The notes: generated from the sequence alone by a model not told the origin. DNA of 64,000 nucleotides from Dactylosporangium sp. AC04546 (GCF_022095675.1 NZ_JAHYSG010000048.1:21737-85736); one strand, 5' to 3'; numbered from the stretch's first letter, positions 32,234 to 40,375 are shown. Made by a program: numbers and translations.

Positions 32234-33772
32234 GTGACGGACGCCGACGTGATCATCGTGGGTGCCGGCCCGACCGGCCTGATGCTGGCCGCCGAGTTGC
32301 GCCTGGCCGGAGTGCGACCGCTGGTGCTGGAGCGACAGCCGCAGCTGCGAGAGACCCCGAAGGCCAACGGTTTCTCCGGGCAGATCGTGGACCTGCTGCG
32401 CTATCGGGGCCTGCTGGATCGGATCGAAGCGGCCAGCATCGGCCCCATCCACACGGCTCCCCGGCTGCAGTTCGGTGGCGTGCATCTGGACCTGTCACAG
32501 CTGGGGGATTCTTCCCCGATCTGGGGGATGCATCTGCCGCAGCCGCGGCTCGAACGCCTGCTCGACGAGCGCGTCGGCGAGCTCGACGCCGCCGTCACCC
32601 GCGGGCACGAGGTCGTCGGGGTCAGCCAGGACGACGCCACGGTGACCGCGGACGTGCGCGGCCCGGACGGGACGTACCGGGTGACCGCCCACTACCTGGT
32701 GGGCTGCGACGGCCCGCGCAGCAGCATCCGCGACCTGACCGGATTCCCGTTCCCCGGCACGACATATCCCGAGGTGTACCGGCTGGGCCAGGTCACCCTG
32801 TCCGATTCGGTGACGCGGCTGGACAACGGCGACCTCGACATCCCCGGGCCGGGCCGGATCCCGGCGGCTTCGTTCACCCGGACCGACCGCGGTGTCTTCG
32901 GGTTCGGGTGGCTCACCGCCGAGTCGATGCTCGTGCAGACGACCGAGGACGAACCCGCCGAGGTCGACGACGACACACCGATGACCCTGGCCGAGTTCCA
33001 GGAGAGCATCCGCCGCGTGCTCGGCGCGGACCTTCCCGTCGCGGAGGCGACCCGGCTGTCGCGCTACGGATTCCAGGCCCGGCAGGCCGAACGGTACCGC
33101 GACGCACGGATCCTGCTGGCCGGCGACGCGGCGCACCAGTTTCCCGCCACAGGCATCGGCATCAACGTCGGCATGCTCGACGCGGTCAACCTCGCCTGGA
33201 AGCTGGCCGCGGACATCCACGGCTGGGCGCCGGCGGGCCTGCTGGACACCTACCACGGCGAGCGCCACCTCGCCGGCGAACGGGCAATGCTGCAGACCCA
33301 GGCCCAGGTGGCGCTGCGACGCGGAACCGACCCGGCCGCCGAGGCGCTCCGGGAACTCTTCGTGGAACTGTTCGCCGACGAGCAGCCGTTGCGCCGCATC
33401 GGATCCCTGATCGCCAGCGCCGACATCCGCTACCCGCTGCCTAACCCTAACCAGCACGCCCTGACCGGCACCTTCGCGCCCAACTTCACCCTGCACACCG
33501 ACCACGGTGCAACCAACGTCGCGGAGCTCATGCACACCGCACGACCCATCTTCCTCGACCTCGCCGACCGCCCGGACCTCCGCGACACCGCCCGCGACTG
33601 GCAGCACCGCATCGACATCCACACGGCCAAGACCGATGATCAGCGGCCGGCCGACGCCCTCCTCATCCGACCCGACGCCCACATCGCCTGGGCCGCAACC
33701 ACCGACGAACCCGCCGGCAACGCAGCGCCCGCGCTACGAGACGCGCTCTCCTGCTGGTTCGGCACACCCTGA
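32234..33772 (+). CDS. FAD-dependent monooxygenase, class A flavoprotein
   Basis: 512 residues of the PheA/TfdB/Rox-type group A monooxygenases. VIIVGAGPTGLMLAAELRLA is the FAD Rossmann loop, YLVGCDGPRSSIRDLTG the DG motif and LLAGDAAHQFPATGIGINVG the GD motif. A thioredoxin-like C-terminal domain of about 120 residues follows. Such enzymes hydroxylate aromatics or inactivate drugs such as rifamycins and tetracyclines. GTG 32234 has GAGGAG upstream. It is cargo of the IS630-bounded element and converges on a regulator gene. Confidence 0.92.
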   Translation: MTDADVIIVGAGPTGLMLAAELRLAGVRPLVLERQPQLRETPKANGFSGQIVDLLRYRGLLDRIEAASIGPIHTAPRLQFGGVHLDLSQLGDSSPIWGMHLPQPRLERLLDERVGELDAAVTRGHEVVGVSQDDATVTADVRGPDGTYRVTAHYLVGCDGPRSSIRDLTGFPFPGTTYPEVYRLGQVTLSDSVTRLDNGDLDIPGPGRIPAASFTRTDRGVFGFGWLTAESMLVQTTEDEPAEVDDDTPMTLAEFQESIRRVLGADLPVAEATRLSRYGFQARQAERYRDARILLAGDAAHQFPATGIGINVGMLDAVNLAWKLAADIHGWAPAGLLDTYHGERHLAGERAMLQTQAQVALRRGTDPAAEALRELFVELFADEQPLRRIGSLIASADIRYPLPNPNQHALTGTFAPNFTLHTDHGATNVAELMHTARPIFLDLADRPDLRDTARDWQHRIDIHTAKTDDQRPADALLIRPDAHIAWAATTDEPAGNAAPALRDALSCWFGTP

Positions 33773-34205
33773 CCGCGCAGTGCCCGTCGCGGCCGGCTAG
33801 ATAGCCGCGTTCGCGCAGAAACCGGGCGATCGCGACGGCGACCCGGCCGCCCATCTGGTCGTAGCAGCGACGGGCGCGGCGGATCGCGTGGGCCCGCGTG
33901 GCCTGGCGCAGCGACACGACCGTGACCATCGGCCACACGCGGCCCACCACCTCGACGAGCTCGGCGATGTGCGGCCCCACGAGCCGGCAGTAGCGGTACG
34001 GCCTGTGCTGCTCGACTGCGACCATCCCGCCGGCCATAAGCCGTGACAGGTGCCCGCTCATAGTGGGGGCGGCTCCACCGATCTCCCCGGCGAGCATACT
34101 CGCGGGAAGTGCACGCCCGTCGCACAACGTTATCAGCGTCTGGGCCCCAAGCGGCCCGGCGATCAACCGGCCGATGACGCTCAGGCCTGCTTCTCCCGCG
34201 GCCAA
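33663..34205 (-). CDS. ArsR-type winged-helix regulator, C-terminus altered
   Basis: An ArsR-like DNA-binding domain is clear (LAGEIGGAAPTMSGHLSRLM, then GGMVAVEQHRPYRYCRLVGP), followed by a helical dimer region with CYDQMGGRVAVAIARFLRE. After about residue 135 the frame runs antisense through the last 110 bp of the monooxygenase gene and becomes Arg-rich, so the original C-terminal part is probably lost. The start at TTG 34205 is uncertain. It likely controls the monooxygenase. Confidence 0.75.
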   Translation of the reverse strand: MAAGEAGLSVIGRLIAGPLGAQTLITLCDGRALPASMLAGEIGGAAPTMSGHLSRLMAGGMVAVEQHRPYRYCRLVGPHIAELVEVVGRVWPMVTVVSLRQATRAHAIRRARRCYDQMGGRVAVAIARFLRERGYLAGRDGHCAVRVCRTSRRARLVARALRCRRVRRWLRPRRCGRRVG

Positions 34206-34260
34206 CGCACATGCACCGCCGTTCGCGGCGAACGCGATACCGTGCCCGGGGGACGGAAGC

Positions 34261-34305
34261 CGAGCCTGCCCCTGCCCCTGGTTCCCAGGGGCAGGGGCAG
34301 GCTCG
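34261..34305. repeat. Perfect 21-bp hairpin upstream of the arsR-type gene
   Basis: Two perfect 21-base arms (CGAGCCTGCCCCTGCCCCTGG and its complement) are separated only by TTC. The stem is extremely GC-rich, no T-run follows on either strand, and it lies 56 bp upstream of the regulator start. It could block transcription entering from the IS side or be an element end. A shorter palindrome, CGTTCGC-G-GCGAACG, lies about 30 bp nearer the gene and may be its operator. Confidence 0.85.
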
Positions 34306-34314
34306 AAATCTCAT

Positions 34315-34400
34315 CAACCCCAACCACCATCGTCACCCCGACGTTTCGGCCTCGAGTACCCGAGGCTGAAACGTCGGGGTGATCACGGCGGTTGGGGTTG
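34315..34400. repeat. Back-to-back IS630 ends (40-bp inverted repeat around TA)
   Basis: CAACCCCAACCACCATCGTC at 34315 is inverted by GATCACGGCGGTTGGGGTTG ending at 34400. The arms meet at CTCGAGTACCCGAGG. The left arm is the right border of the cargo unit; the right arm is the left border of the complete IS630. Both face the same TA dinucleotide. Confidence 0.85.
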
Positions 34401-34988
34401 CAGGGCGAGGCCGGTCTCGGCGATGAACGCCTCGAGAAGTCGTGGCCGGTACTGCATACTCTTGAGCCGGGTCCGCACGATCGCGGCGAGCTGGTCGGTG
34501 CTGCAGACGGCGAGGTTACCCAGCCCGCGCTTGAGATGCGACCACACGCCCTCGGCCGGGTTCAGTTCCGGCGCGTACGGCGGCAACTGGACCACGCTGA
34601 GCCAGTCGTGGGCCGCGACGAACGCCCGCATCACGGCGCTGACATGGTGATTGAGGTTGTCCCAGACGACGATCAGCGGCGCCCGCACCTGGGCATGGAC
34701 CGCGTTGAGCAGGTGGATGTAGTCGGCCTCGCCCAGACCCTTCGGCTCACGCTTACGGCCGTGATACACGCGGATACGGAAGAACAGCCGGGTCCGCAGC
34801 CCCGGCCGGACGGCGATCAGCCCGGCCATCGACACCCGGCCCGACCCCTTCCCCGACACCGACACCACCGGGGTGTCCCCACGCCGCGACCAGGTGCGGG
34901 CCTTCGGCGGGCGCAACGACTGCCCGGCCTCGTCCTCGAAGCAGACCCACGCCCCGAGGGCCTGGGCCGTCATCTGACCCGTGACCAC
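34383..34988 (-). CDS. IS630 transposase, catalytic DDE part
   Basis: 201 residues with the three acidic residues in CFEDEAGQS, VVWDNLNHHVS and YAPELNPAEGVWSHLK. It overlaps the end of the N-terminal frame by 19 bp; frameshifting would give a full-length protein. The longest frame starts at 34988, but the true product is probably the fusion. Confidence 0.9.
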   Translation of the reverse strand: MVTGQMTAQALGAWVCFEDEAGQSLRPPKARTWSRRGDTPVVSVSGKGSGRVSMAGLIAVRPGLRTRLFFRIRVYHGRKREPKGLGEADYIHLLNAVHAQVRAPLIVVWDNLNHHVSAVMRAFVAAHDWLSVVQLPPYAPELNPAEGVWSHLKRGLGNLAVCSTDQLAAIVRTRLKSMQYRPRLLEAFIAETGLALQPQPP

Positions 34989-35479
34989 GTCTCCGCACGC
35001 CAGACCGCGACCGCGGCCTCAACCCGTTCGACGGCCCGATGGACGGGCACCTGCGGGGTCCAGCCGATGCGGTGCAGCAGATACGACACGCCCCGCTCGG
35101 TGTAGCGCACATGAAACAACCGGCCGATCAGCACCCTGATCCGCGGCAGCGTCCACCGCTGATCCTCGACCCAACCGTGTGCGGCCGGCCCCCGCTTCAA
35201 CTCGGCCCGCAACCGGGCCAGCCGGACCGGGTCCAGCCGGCACCGGCCACCGCTCGGCCCCTTGGACCGCAGCCCATCACGGCCATCCCGACGCCATGCC
35301 TGCTGCCACTGATACGCCGACTTGGCCGACACCCGCAACGCCACCGCGACCCGCCCCGCCGTCACCCGCTGCTCAAACAGGTCGACCGCCTGCATCCGCA
35401 CCATCTCACGGCGGACCCGGCCCTTCGCGTTCAGCCCGCCACCAACGGCGTACCTCACACTCCCGGTATAGATCGTCAC
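34970..35479 (-). CDS. IS630 transposase, N-terminal HTH part
   Basis: 169 residues with two helix-turn-helix units (VAVALRVSAKSAYQWQQAWR; RRIGWTPQVP end), of the winged-helix IS630/Tc1 DNA-binding type, plus a conserved RSKGPSGGRCRLDP linker. Frame-overlap with the DDE gene suggests expression as a fusion by frameshifting. Confidence 0.85.
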   Translation of the reverse strand: MTIYTGSVRYAVGGGLNAKGRVRREMVRMQAVDLFEQRVTAGRVAVALRVSAKSAYQWQQAWRRDGRDGLRSKGPSGGRCRLDPVRLARLRAELKRGPAAHGWVEDQRWTLPRIRVLIGRLFHVRYTERGVSYLLHRIGWTPQVPVHRAVERVEAAVAVWRAETWSRVR

Positions 35480-35541
35480 CGACCCCGGGTCACGCCGACA
35501 CGCCGAACCAACATCGACTCACCTCGACCCTTCGGCCTCAG

Positions 35542-36060
35542 TACTACGACACAGAGTGGGGCATGCCTGTCACGGACGAACGCGGCGTCTACGAGCGGAT
35601 CAGCCTCGAAGAGTTTCAGGCGGGTCTGTCCTGGGCGACGATCCTCCGCAAACGACCCGCGTTCCGTGCCGCGTTCGGTGACTTCGTCCCGGACACCATT
35701 GCCGCCCACACCGAGGCTGATGTCGAGCGGTTGATGACCGACGCCGGCATCGTGCGCAACCGGCAGAAGATCGAGGCGACCATCACCAACGCCCGCGCCA
35801 CCATCAAGCTCCGTGAGGAGATGGGTTTGGCCGATCTGGTGTGGTCCTTCCGGCCGGAGAGCACGCCCCATCCCCAGTCCTTTGCTGAGATCCCTACGAA
35901 GTCGGCCGAATCGGTCGCGTTGTCGAAGGAGCTGCGCCGGCGCGGATTCGCTTTCGTAGGCCCGACCACCATGTATGCGCTGATGGAAGCGATTGGCATC
36001 GTCGATACCCATCTGCTCGGCTCGCATCGGCGGGGCAGCACTGGAAGCTGGACAACGTGA
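35542..36060 (+). pseudogene. tag: 3' part of tag (3-methyladenine glycosylase I)
   Basis: The frame resumes with the duplicated TA as YYDTEWGMPVTDERG and continues FQAGLSWATILRKRPAFRAA, AGIVRNRQKIEATI and GFAFVGPTTMYALMEAIGIV, the HhH-type fold and zinc-site regions of Tag. The rebuilt protein would have about 208 residues. No ribosome site or start is evident at the IS end, so it is unlikely to be made alone. Tag would have excised 3-methyladenine from DNA. Confidence 0.92.
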
Positions 36061-36223
36061 CCCGCCGGCATCTGATCCGAACGGTCCTGCCGAGGTGCGG
36101 GTTCAGGTCGCACTACGCCCACCCCGAGGGATGCCGAGCGACCGATCTCACGATCGCCGTCTCGCGGACGTCTCCCTTGGGGGGCAGGCAGACGCCCCCT
36201 GAACTCAATTGGAGGCCGGCACT

Positions 36224-36517
36224 GTGGACAGTGAACAAGACCCGCACAACCCAGCATCGACCTCGCCCTGGCTCGACGAGCACTATTCCTTGTCGGCGGA
36301 CCGCACCCTTGCCCTCAGCGAAGTGGCAGCCGCCGCGCGGATCCCTACAGGTGACGGCGTCGTCTGGAGGGCCGCCGTTGTCGCCACCTTCGGAACCGAT
36401 GCGACCGGTAGAACCGTCACGTACCTGCAGTACCTCCAGGACGTCGAGTGGCGAGTCGCGGAACGAGACATCCTGCGCATACTGATCCGAATGCTGCGCA
36501 GCCGTATCGGCATCTGA
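36224..36517 (+). CDS. Hypothetical protein, 97 aa
   Basis: GTG 36224 has GGAGG nine bases upstream, and its stop touches the alkA reading frame, so it is probably translated. It contains a strand-helix pattern (VVWRAAVVATFGTDATGRTV) and an Arg-rich C-terminal helix ending RMLRSRIGI. I know no family. Placed between tag and alkA, it may belong to the repair operon. Confidence 0.55.
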   Translation: MDSEQDPHNPASTSPWLDEHYSLSADRTLALSEVAAAARIPTGDGVVWRAAVVATFGTDATGRTVTYLQYLQDVEWRVAERDILRILIRMLRSRIGI

Positions 36518-36550
36518 GTGGTCTTCGCCGACAGCCCCGCAGAGGCCCGT

Positions 36551-37411
36551 ATGAGCACCGTCCGGCTCGACGCTAACGGGCCTTTCCACCACAGCGTTGT
36601 TTTCGCACTACTTGCCGCGCACGCCATCCCCGGAGTCGAGTGCCTCGACCACCAGGCCGGAAGCCACACACGAATGATGGCACTCGGCGGAGCCCAGACG
36701 CATGTCGTTGTGAGGTTCGACCCGGCTGGAGTGAGCGTTGATCTCGATCGGCCCGTCACATCGACCGACGAGGCCGCGCTTCGTGCCTGGCTGGACCTGG
36801 GCACCGACACCAGGGTCATCGAAAAGACACTGAGCAAGGACCCCTTGCTCCGACCGCTGGTCGAGAACCGTCCCGGAGTGCGGCTGGTTGGTTACGTCGG
36901 CGAGTTCGAGGCGGTTGCCATGACCGTCATCGGCCAGCAGGTCTCGCTCGCTGCGGCGCGAACCTTCGGTGGTCGCCTCGCGGCGGCCTACGGCCACCCG
37001 GTGCACGACCTCATCGCTTTCCCGACACCCGAATCCGTGGCTACCGCAGGCCCTGCACAACTCCAACAAGTTGTCGGAATCACGCGTGCGCGGAGCGTCA
37101 CGCTCCACGCCGTCGCCGAGAGGTGGGCGGAAGGATTTTCGCTCGCGCAGCTCACTGTCAACGAGGCGCGTCGCGCACTGCTGGCGCTTCCCGGCGTCGG
37201 CCCATGGACCGCGGACTACCTTACGGTGCGAGCGATGCAGCATCCCGACACTTTCGTCCCGGGCGACCTGGTGGCCCGCAGGGCGCTTGGAGCCGTCACT
37301 GTCGACGAGGCGCGGACCCTCGCCGCGGCGTGGGCGCCGTGGCGCTCCTACGCCCTCATGCATCTGTGGGCGGACGCCGCCTACGGCGCGGCCAAGCCCG
37401 GACGAACATGA
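36551..37411 (+). CDS. alkA: AlkA-type DNA-3-methyladenine glycosylase II
   Basis: 286 residues: an N-terminal AlkA_N-like domain (GVECLDHQAGSHTRMMALGG), then the HhH-GPD glycosylase domain with MTVIGQQVSLAAARTFGGRL, the helix-hairpin-helix LLALPGVGPWTADYLTVRAM and the catalytic Asp in PGDLVARRALG. It excises alkylated purines. ATG 36551 has AGAGG upstream; GTG 36518 is an alternative. It ends the alkylation-repair series. Confidence 0.92.
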   Translation: MSTVRLDANGPFHHSVVFALLAAHAIPGVECLDHQAGSHTRMMALGGAQTHVVVRFDPAGVSVDLDRPVTSTDEAALRAWLDLGTDTRVIEKTLSKDPLLRPLVENRPGVRLVGYVGEFEAVAMTVIGQQVSLAAARTFGGRLAAAYGHPVHDLIAFPTPESVATAGPAQLQQVVGITRARSVTLHAVAERWAEGFSLAQLTVNEARRALLALPGVGPWTADYLTVRAMQHPDTFVPGDLVARRALGAVTVDEARTLAAAWAPWRSYALMHLWADAAYGAAKPGRT

Positions 37412-37582
37412 GCCTGATCCCGGGCTCCGATCTCACGTTCCTGCGCAATCCGGCGTCTTCCAAGTGCCGGGAGGCAACCGCCCGGCATCGCTGACATCAG
37501 TCAGGTCAGCAAGCCCGCGGCCGTCACGCGCCCGGCGGTCGCGGGCACCACTGCTTTAGATGGGCGTACACGGAGGAATGCG

Positions 37583-38056
37583 ATGACCAGCCAACAGGAC
37601 AAGGAATACGACCTGACCGACTTCGACGCCGACAACTACCGAGCCGAGACGGAGCTCGCGGCCGCTGCCGCGTACTACTTCCCGAGCCTCGCGGAGGAGA
37701 GCGCCCAGGCGGCTCAGCTCAGCTTGGCGGTCGGAGACCTCCTCCAAACCGCCATGATCTGCGGTGGCATCGACATGATGCCCTTCACGATCCGCGACCA
37801 GAACCTAGTGGTCGTGGCCTGCAGAGGTTACGAGACCGTCGGCATCTCGGTCATCGACCCCACCGGCGACGTCGCCCGCGACGTCGTGACATGGCTGGAG
37901 CCAACCCACGCGGCGTGGGTGGAGCGGGTACTCAAGATCGAGCTCCTACGCAACGCTCGCGAGGCAGGCATCGAACGGGTGATCGTCCGAGACGGTACAG
38001 CGACGGAGGCCATCTACGTGGCCCTCGGCCTGCACCCCGTCGAAGTGACGGCATGA
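37583..38056 (+). CDS. Hypothetical protein, 157 aa, with a downstream paralog
   Basis: GGAGG precedes ATG 37583. The N-terminus has YDLTDFDADNYRAETEL; a middle strand pair NLVVVACRGYETVGISVIDP and a helical C-terminal part VERVLKIELLRNAREAG follow. The next gene is a partial copy of the same protein. No known family; the function is unknown. Confidence 0.7.
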   Translation: MTSQQDKEYDLTDFDADNYRAETELAAAAAYYFPSLAEESAQAAQLSLAVGDLLQTAMICGGIDMMPFTIRDQNLVVVACRGYETVGISVIDPTGDVARDVVTWLEPTHAAWVERVLKIELLRNAREAGIERVIVRDGTATEAIYVALGLHPVEVTA

Positions 38057-38351
38057 CCGAGGCATCACGGACCCTGTACGACCTCACCGAGTTCGACCGA
38101 GGGCGACTGTACGTCGAAGAGGAGATCGGCTTCGTTTGCCCCAATCTGCGGCCGTTCCGTGCGGCACGCGATCCGGATGGGAGACGGTCGTTCTCGCGGA
38201 TGCTCGCCGACATCGTGCAGACCCCCAGCCACCCGAGCCCCTCACCCTCACCACCGATCAACTCGTCGTCGTCGCATCACGCGGCCAGGAGAGCATCGGC
38301 CTGTCGATCATCGACCCCGCCGACAGCATCGCATTCGGCACCTTGACGTGA
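38053..38351 (+). pseudogene. Truncated, frameshifted paralog of the preceding gene
   Basis: ATG 38053 overlaps the previous stop. The start YDLTEFDRGRLYVEEEIGF parallels YDLTDFDADNYRAETEL upstream. In a C-run near 38222 the frame shifts by what looks like a one-base loss; the following frame reads QLVVVASRGQESIGLSIIDP, matching the paralog's NLVVVACRGYETVGISVIDP, then stops early without the C-terminal helices. Confidence 0.7.
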
Positions 38352-38604
38352 ATCAACCCGCGGTGGCGCCACTGCGGGCTTGCGACAGCAATGAAGATCC
38401 AAGCGATTCCTGACGCGCGCACGGCCGGTATCAGCGCGCTCCGGGCTCCCTCGGACAGTGGCGCGCGGTCGTTCCACGGGGGCGCACAGCCTTCGTTCAT
38501 CAATCTTCACACCGATCTCACGTGTCGGCTTCGGCCAACGTCTTCTGAATGCCACCACGGCTACTGGCTGACCGGTGGCGACCATCGACAGAAAAGGACA
38601 AGCA

Positions 38605-39054
38605 ATGCCGCTCGAGGAGAACAAGGCCATCGTCGGCCGGTGGTTCACGGAGTTCTGGGGAAACCCCTTCAACCCCGACGTCATCGACGAGCTCGCCGCC
38701 CCCGACATCCGGTTCGAGTACTCGCTGCACAAGCCCATGCGTGGCCGCGACGAGGTGCGCGAGTTCGCGACCAAGTTCCGCACCGCGTTCCCGGACCTCA
38801 ACTTCTGGGGCACCGCGGACCTCATCGCCGAGGGCGACTACGTCGTCGGCCAGTGGGAGGGTGGCGGCACGCACACCGGGCCGATCGTCTTCGACGACCT
38901 GCCCATCGGCTCGGTGCCGGCGGCGTCCGGCAAGACGCTCCGCTTCACCGGCACGACCGTGCTCAAGATCCAGGACGGTCTCATCGTCGAGGAGCTCGGG
39001 CTCGACGACGGTGTGAAGGTCCTTCAGCAGCTCGGGATCATCCCCACCGCCTGA
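38605..39054 (+). CDS. SnoaL-like NTF2-fold protein (ester cyclase family)
   Basis: 149 residues of the SnoaL/polyketide-cyclase-like type: NKAIVGRWFTEFWGNPFNP, then RGRDEVREFATKFRTAFPDL, and a barrel end IQDGLIVEELGLDDGVKVLQ. Members include cyclases, isomerases and small-molecule binders; a specific reaction is not predictable. ATG 38605 with AGGA upstream is preferred to a longer frame. A strong hairpin follows the gene. Confidence 0.88.
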   Translation: MPLEENKAIVGRWFTEFWGNPFNPDVIDELAAPDIRFEYSLHKPMRGRDEVREFATKFRTAFPDLNFWGTADLIAEGDYVVGQWEGGGTHTGPIVFDDLPIGSVPAASGKTLRFTGTTVLKIQDGLIVEELGLDDGVKVLQQLGIIPTA

Positions 39055-39088
39055 GCTGACTGCCGGCACCTAGCGGCGAATTAGAGGG

Positions 39089-39114
39089 GGCCGGTCCATA
39101 CGGGACCGGCCTCC
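39089..39114 (+). terminator. Hairpin terminator after the SnoaL-like gene
   Basis: GGCCGGTCC-ATACG-GGACCGGCC forms a nine-base perfect stem 35 bases past the stop, followed by TCCTTCC. The T-tract is weak, as usual in GC-rich actinobacteria. Confidence 0.65.
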
Positions 39115-39353
39115 TTCCACCACATCGAACGAAGCACGACGGACGGGGCGACTGCCACCCGACGCCTCCCCATCGACCGACTCGACACACATCACGCCGC
39201 CTGAACGCCCAGGGCGCATCCAACCTTCCATCCAGGACCAGGCCGACACTGGCTCAACCACATACGCCGCCGGGACCCGTAGGCACAGTGGCGTGCCATC
39301 CAACACCGTGAACGTTTGCGGTCAGGGCACTAGCTACGACCTCGCCGGCGTCC

Positions 39354-39605
39354 TTACCGGGGCGTGTACTTGTCGCAGGTGTCTGCGTACCAGGCAGCGT
39401 TGTACACGTAGTCGTTGTACCAGTAGCACTTGTTGATGATCGATGCGACGTGCGGCGGGTTCGTCTGCCAGCAGTTCAAGGTGTAGTTGGAACAGTGGTA
39501 CATGTTGGGAACGGTTGCCGCTTGAGCCGGAGCGCTCATCAGCAGCCCGCCCGCGATGACGCCGGCAGTTGTCAGCGCAGCTGTGAGTCGACGACTTCCT
39601 AGCAT
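39354..39605 (-). CDS. Small secreted Tyr/Trp-rich protein with four cysteines
   Basis: 83 residues. The signal peptide ends at SAPAQA-ATVP, leaving a mature chain of about 55 residues rich in Tyr, Trp and Asn with four Cys (YHCSNY, LNCWQT, NKCYWY, DTCDKY) that can form two disulfides. ATG 39605 is chosen because GAGGGG lies five bases upstream. A small extracellular effector, toxin or signal is possible. No family is recognised. Confidence 0.75.
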   Translation of the reverse strand: MLGSRRLTAALTTAGVIAGGLLMSAPAQAATVPNMYHCSNYTLNCWQTNPPHVASIINKCYWYNDYVYNAAWYADTCDKYTPR

Positions 39606-40006
39606 TTTCACCCCTCAGGATAGATACACGATCTTCACTGATTGTGTTCCGCCTGGACACGGAACGCTATCCCCCGGTCGGCGCCAGCCCGCGGCGGCAG
39701 CATTGCTTGTGATCAATCCGTGTCGTCCTCCGGCGCCGCCGGACACGGTCGCCCGCCGGTCGACGCGGACGAAACCAAGCGGTAGCTCGACGAGCAGCGC
39801 CGCCGGGCCACAGCTGGCTGCTGCTGGCCCTGCTGGTGTTCGTGGCCGCAACGACGCGATGAACCGATGCGGGCCAACGCCCGCAGGGAAGTCGATCGAC
39901 GTCCGCTGGCCGAATGCCCGAGGGCGGCCGCCCCGTCTGGCCAATGGATGCCGGGATGATTCTTGCCAGACTGGCACCGTCCTTCGCCGATATTGAGGTG
40001 GTGCGA
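39606..40006. other. Intergenic region between the secreted peptide gene and EACC1
   Basis: I see no convincing gene in these 401 bp. In-frame starts upstream of the EACC1 GTG exist (39914, 39944, 39956) but lack good ribosome sites. It should contain divergent promoters for both flanking genes. Confidence 0.5.
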
Positions 40007-40375
40007 GTGGTCCAGGTGCTGCTGCAGCTGTCGGGCGCCGACGACATGGAGACAGACGACATCACGCTGGCCGCGCGTAAGGTCTTGCGCGAGCTCCCGG
40101 TCGACGATGTCACCGCGCCGACCGTCGCCGCGCAGGCCGGCACCCGCGGCGAAACGGTCGCTCTGATCGGTCAGCTGGTCCTTACGATGGCCTCGACGCC
40201 CGAGGTGGTCCAGGCCGTGTCGGCCGGGCTCGCCGACTGGTTGCGCCGGCAGCGGCCGGGGCGTGTCCGCGTGCGGATCGGCGACGCCGAGATCGAGGTC
40301 GATGGGCCGAGCGACGACGTCGCGGGGCGGCTGACCGACGCCTTCATCGCCCATGCCGAGCGCACCGGCCGATGA
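40007..40375 (+). CDS. EACC1-like effector-associated component
   Basis: About 122 residues. LLQLSGADDMETDDITLAAR, then LVLTMASTPEVVQAVSAGLA (a hydrophobic helix) and RVRVRIGDAEIEVDGPSDDV match the layout of Effector-Associated Constant Component 1 proteins. These are small membrane-associating partners encoded beside proteases and other effectors in actinobacterial conflict systems. GTG 40007 has GAGG eight bases upstream and places the first strand at the N-terminus. Its stop overlaps the caspase ATG, so the pair is coupled. Confidence 0.78.
   Translation: MVQVLLQLSGADDMETDDITLAARKVLRELPVDDVTAPTVAAQAGTRGETVALIGQLVLTMASTPEVVQAVSAGLADWLRRQRPGRVRVRIGDAEIEVDGPSDDVAGRLTDAFIAHAERTGR

Larger units (their letters stand above)
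31894..35541. mobile_element. 3,648-bp IS630-type composite insertion in tag, TA duplicated
   Basis: The element starts CCGAGGCTGAAAGGTCGG after TA (31892-31893) and ends TTCGGCCTCAG before TA (35542-35543). The ends are imperfect inverted repeats of the IS630/Tc1 kind, which duplicates TA. An internal TA (34357-34358) flanked by outward copies of the same end divides it into a 2,463-bp left unit with no full transposase (flavin monooxygenase plus ArsR-type gene) and a 1,183-bp complete IS630 copy. Two events, or a composite transposition, are both possible. Confidence 0.88.
34359..35541 (-). mobile_element. Complete IS630-family insertion sequence
   Basis: 1,183 bp between TA dinucleotides. 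It carries two overlapping minus-strand frames, a helix-turn-helix protein and a DDE catalytic protein, as usual for this actinobacterial IS630 group. Its end sequence matches the composite borders, so it probably moved or mobilised the whole insertion. Confidence 0.88.

Noticed and set aside
32194..33444. A 416-codon frame overlapping the flavin monooxygenase
   Set aside because: Same-strand out-of-frame shadow with Arg/Pro-rich composition; the monooxygenase frame has all motifs.
39061..39345. Possible minus-strand protein fragment (TPLCLRVPAAYVVEPVSAWS) after the SnoaL-like gene
   Set aside because: It runs through a terminator hairpin and shows no recognisable domain.
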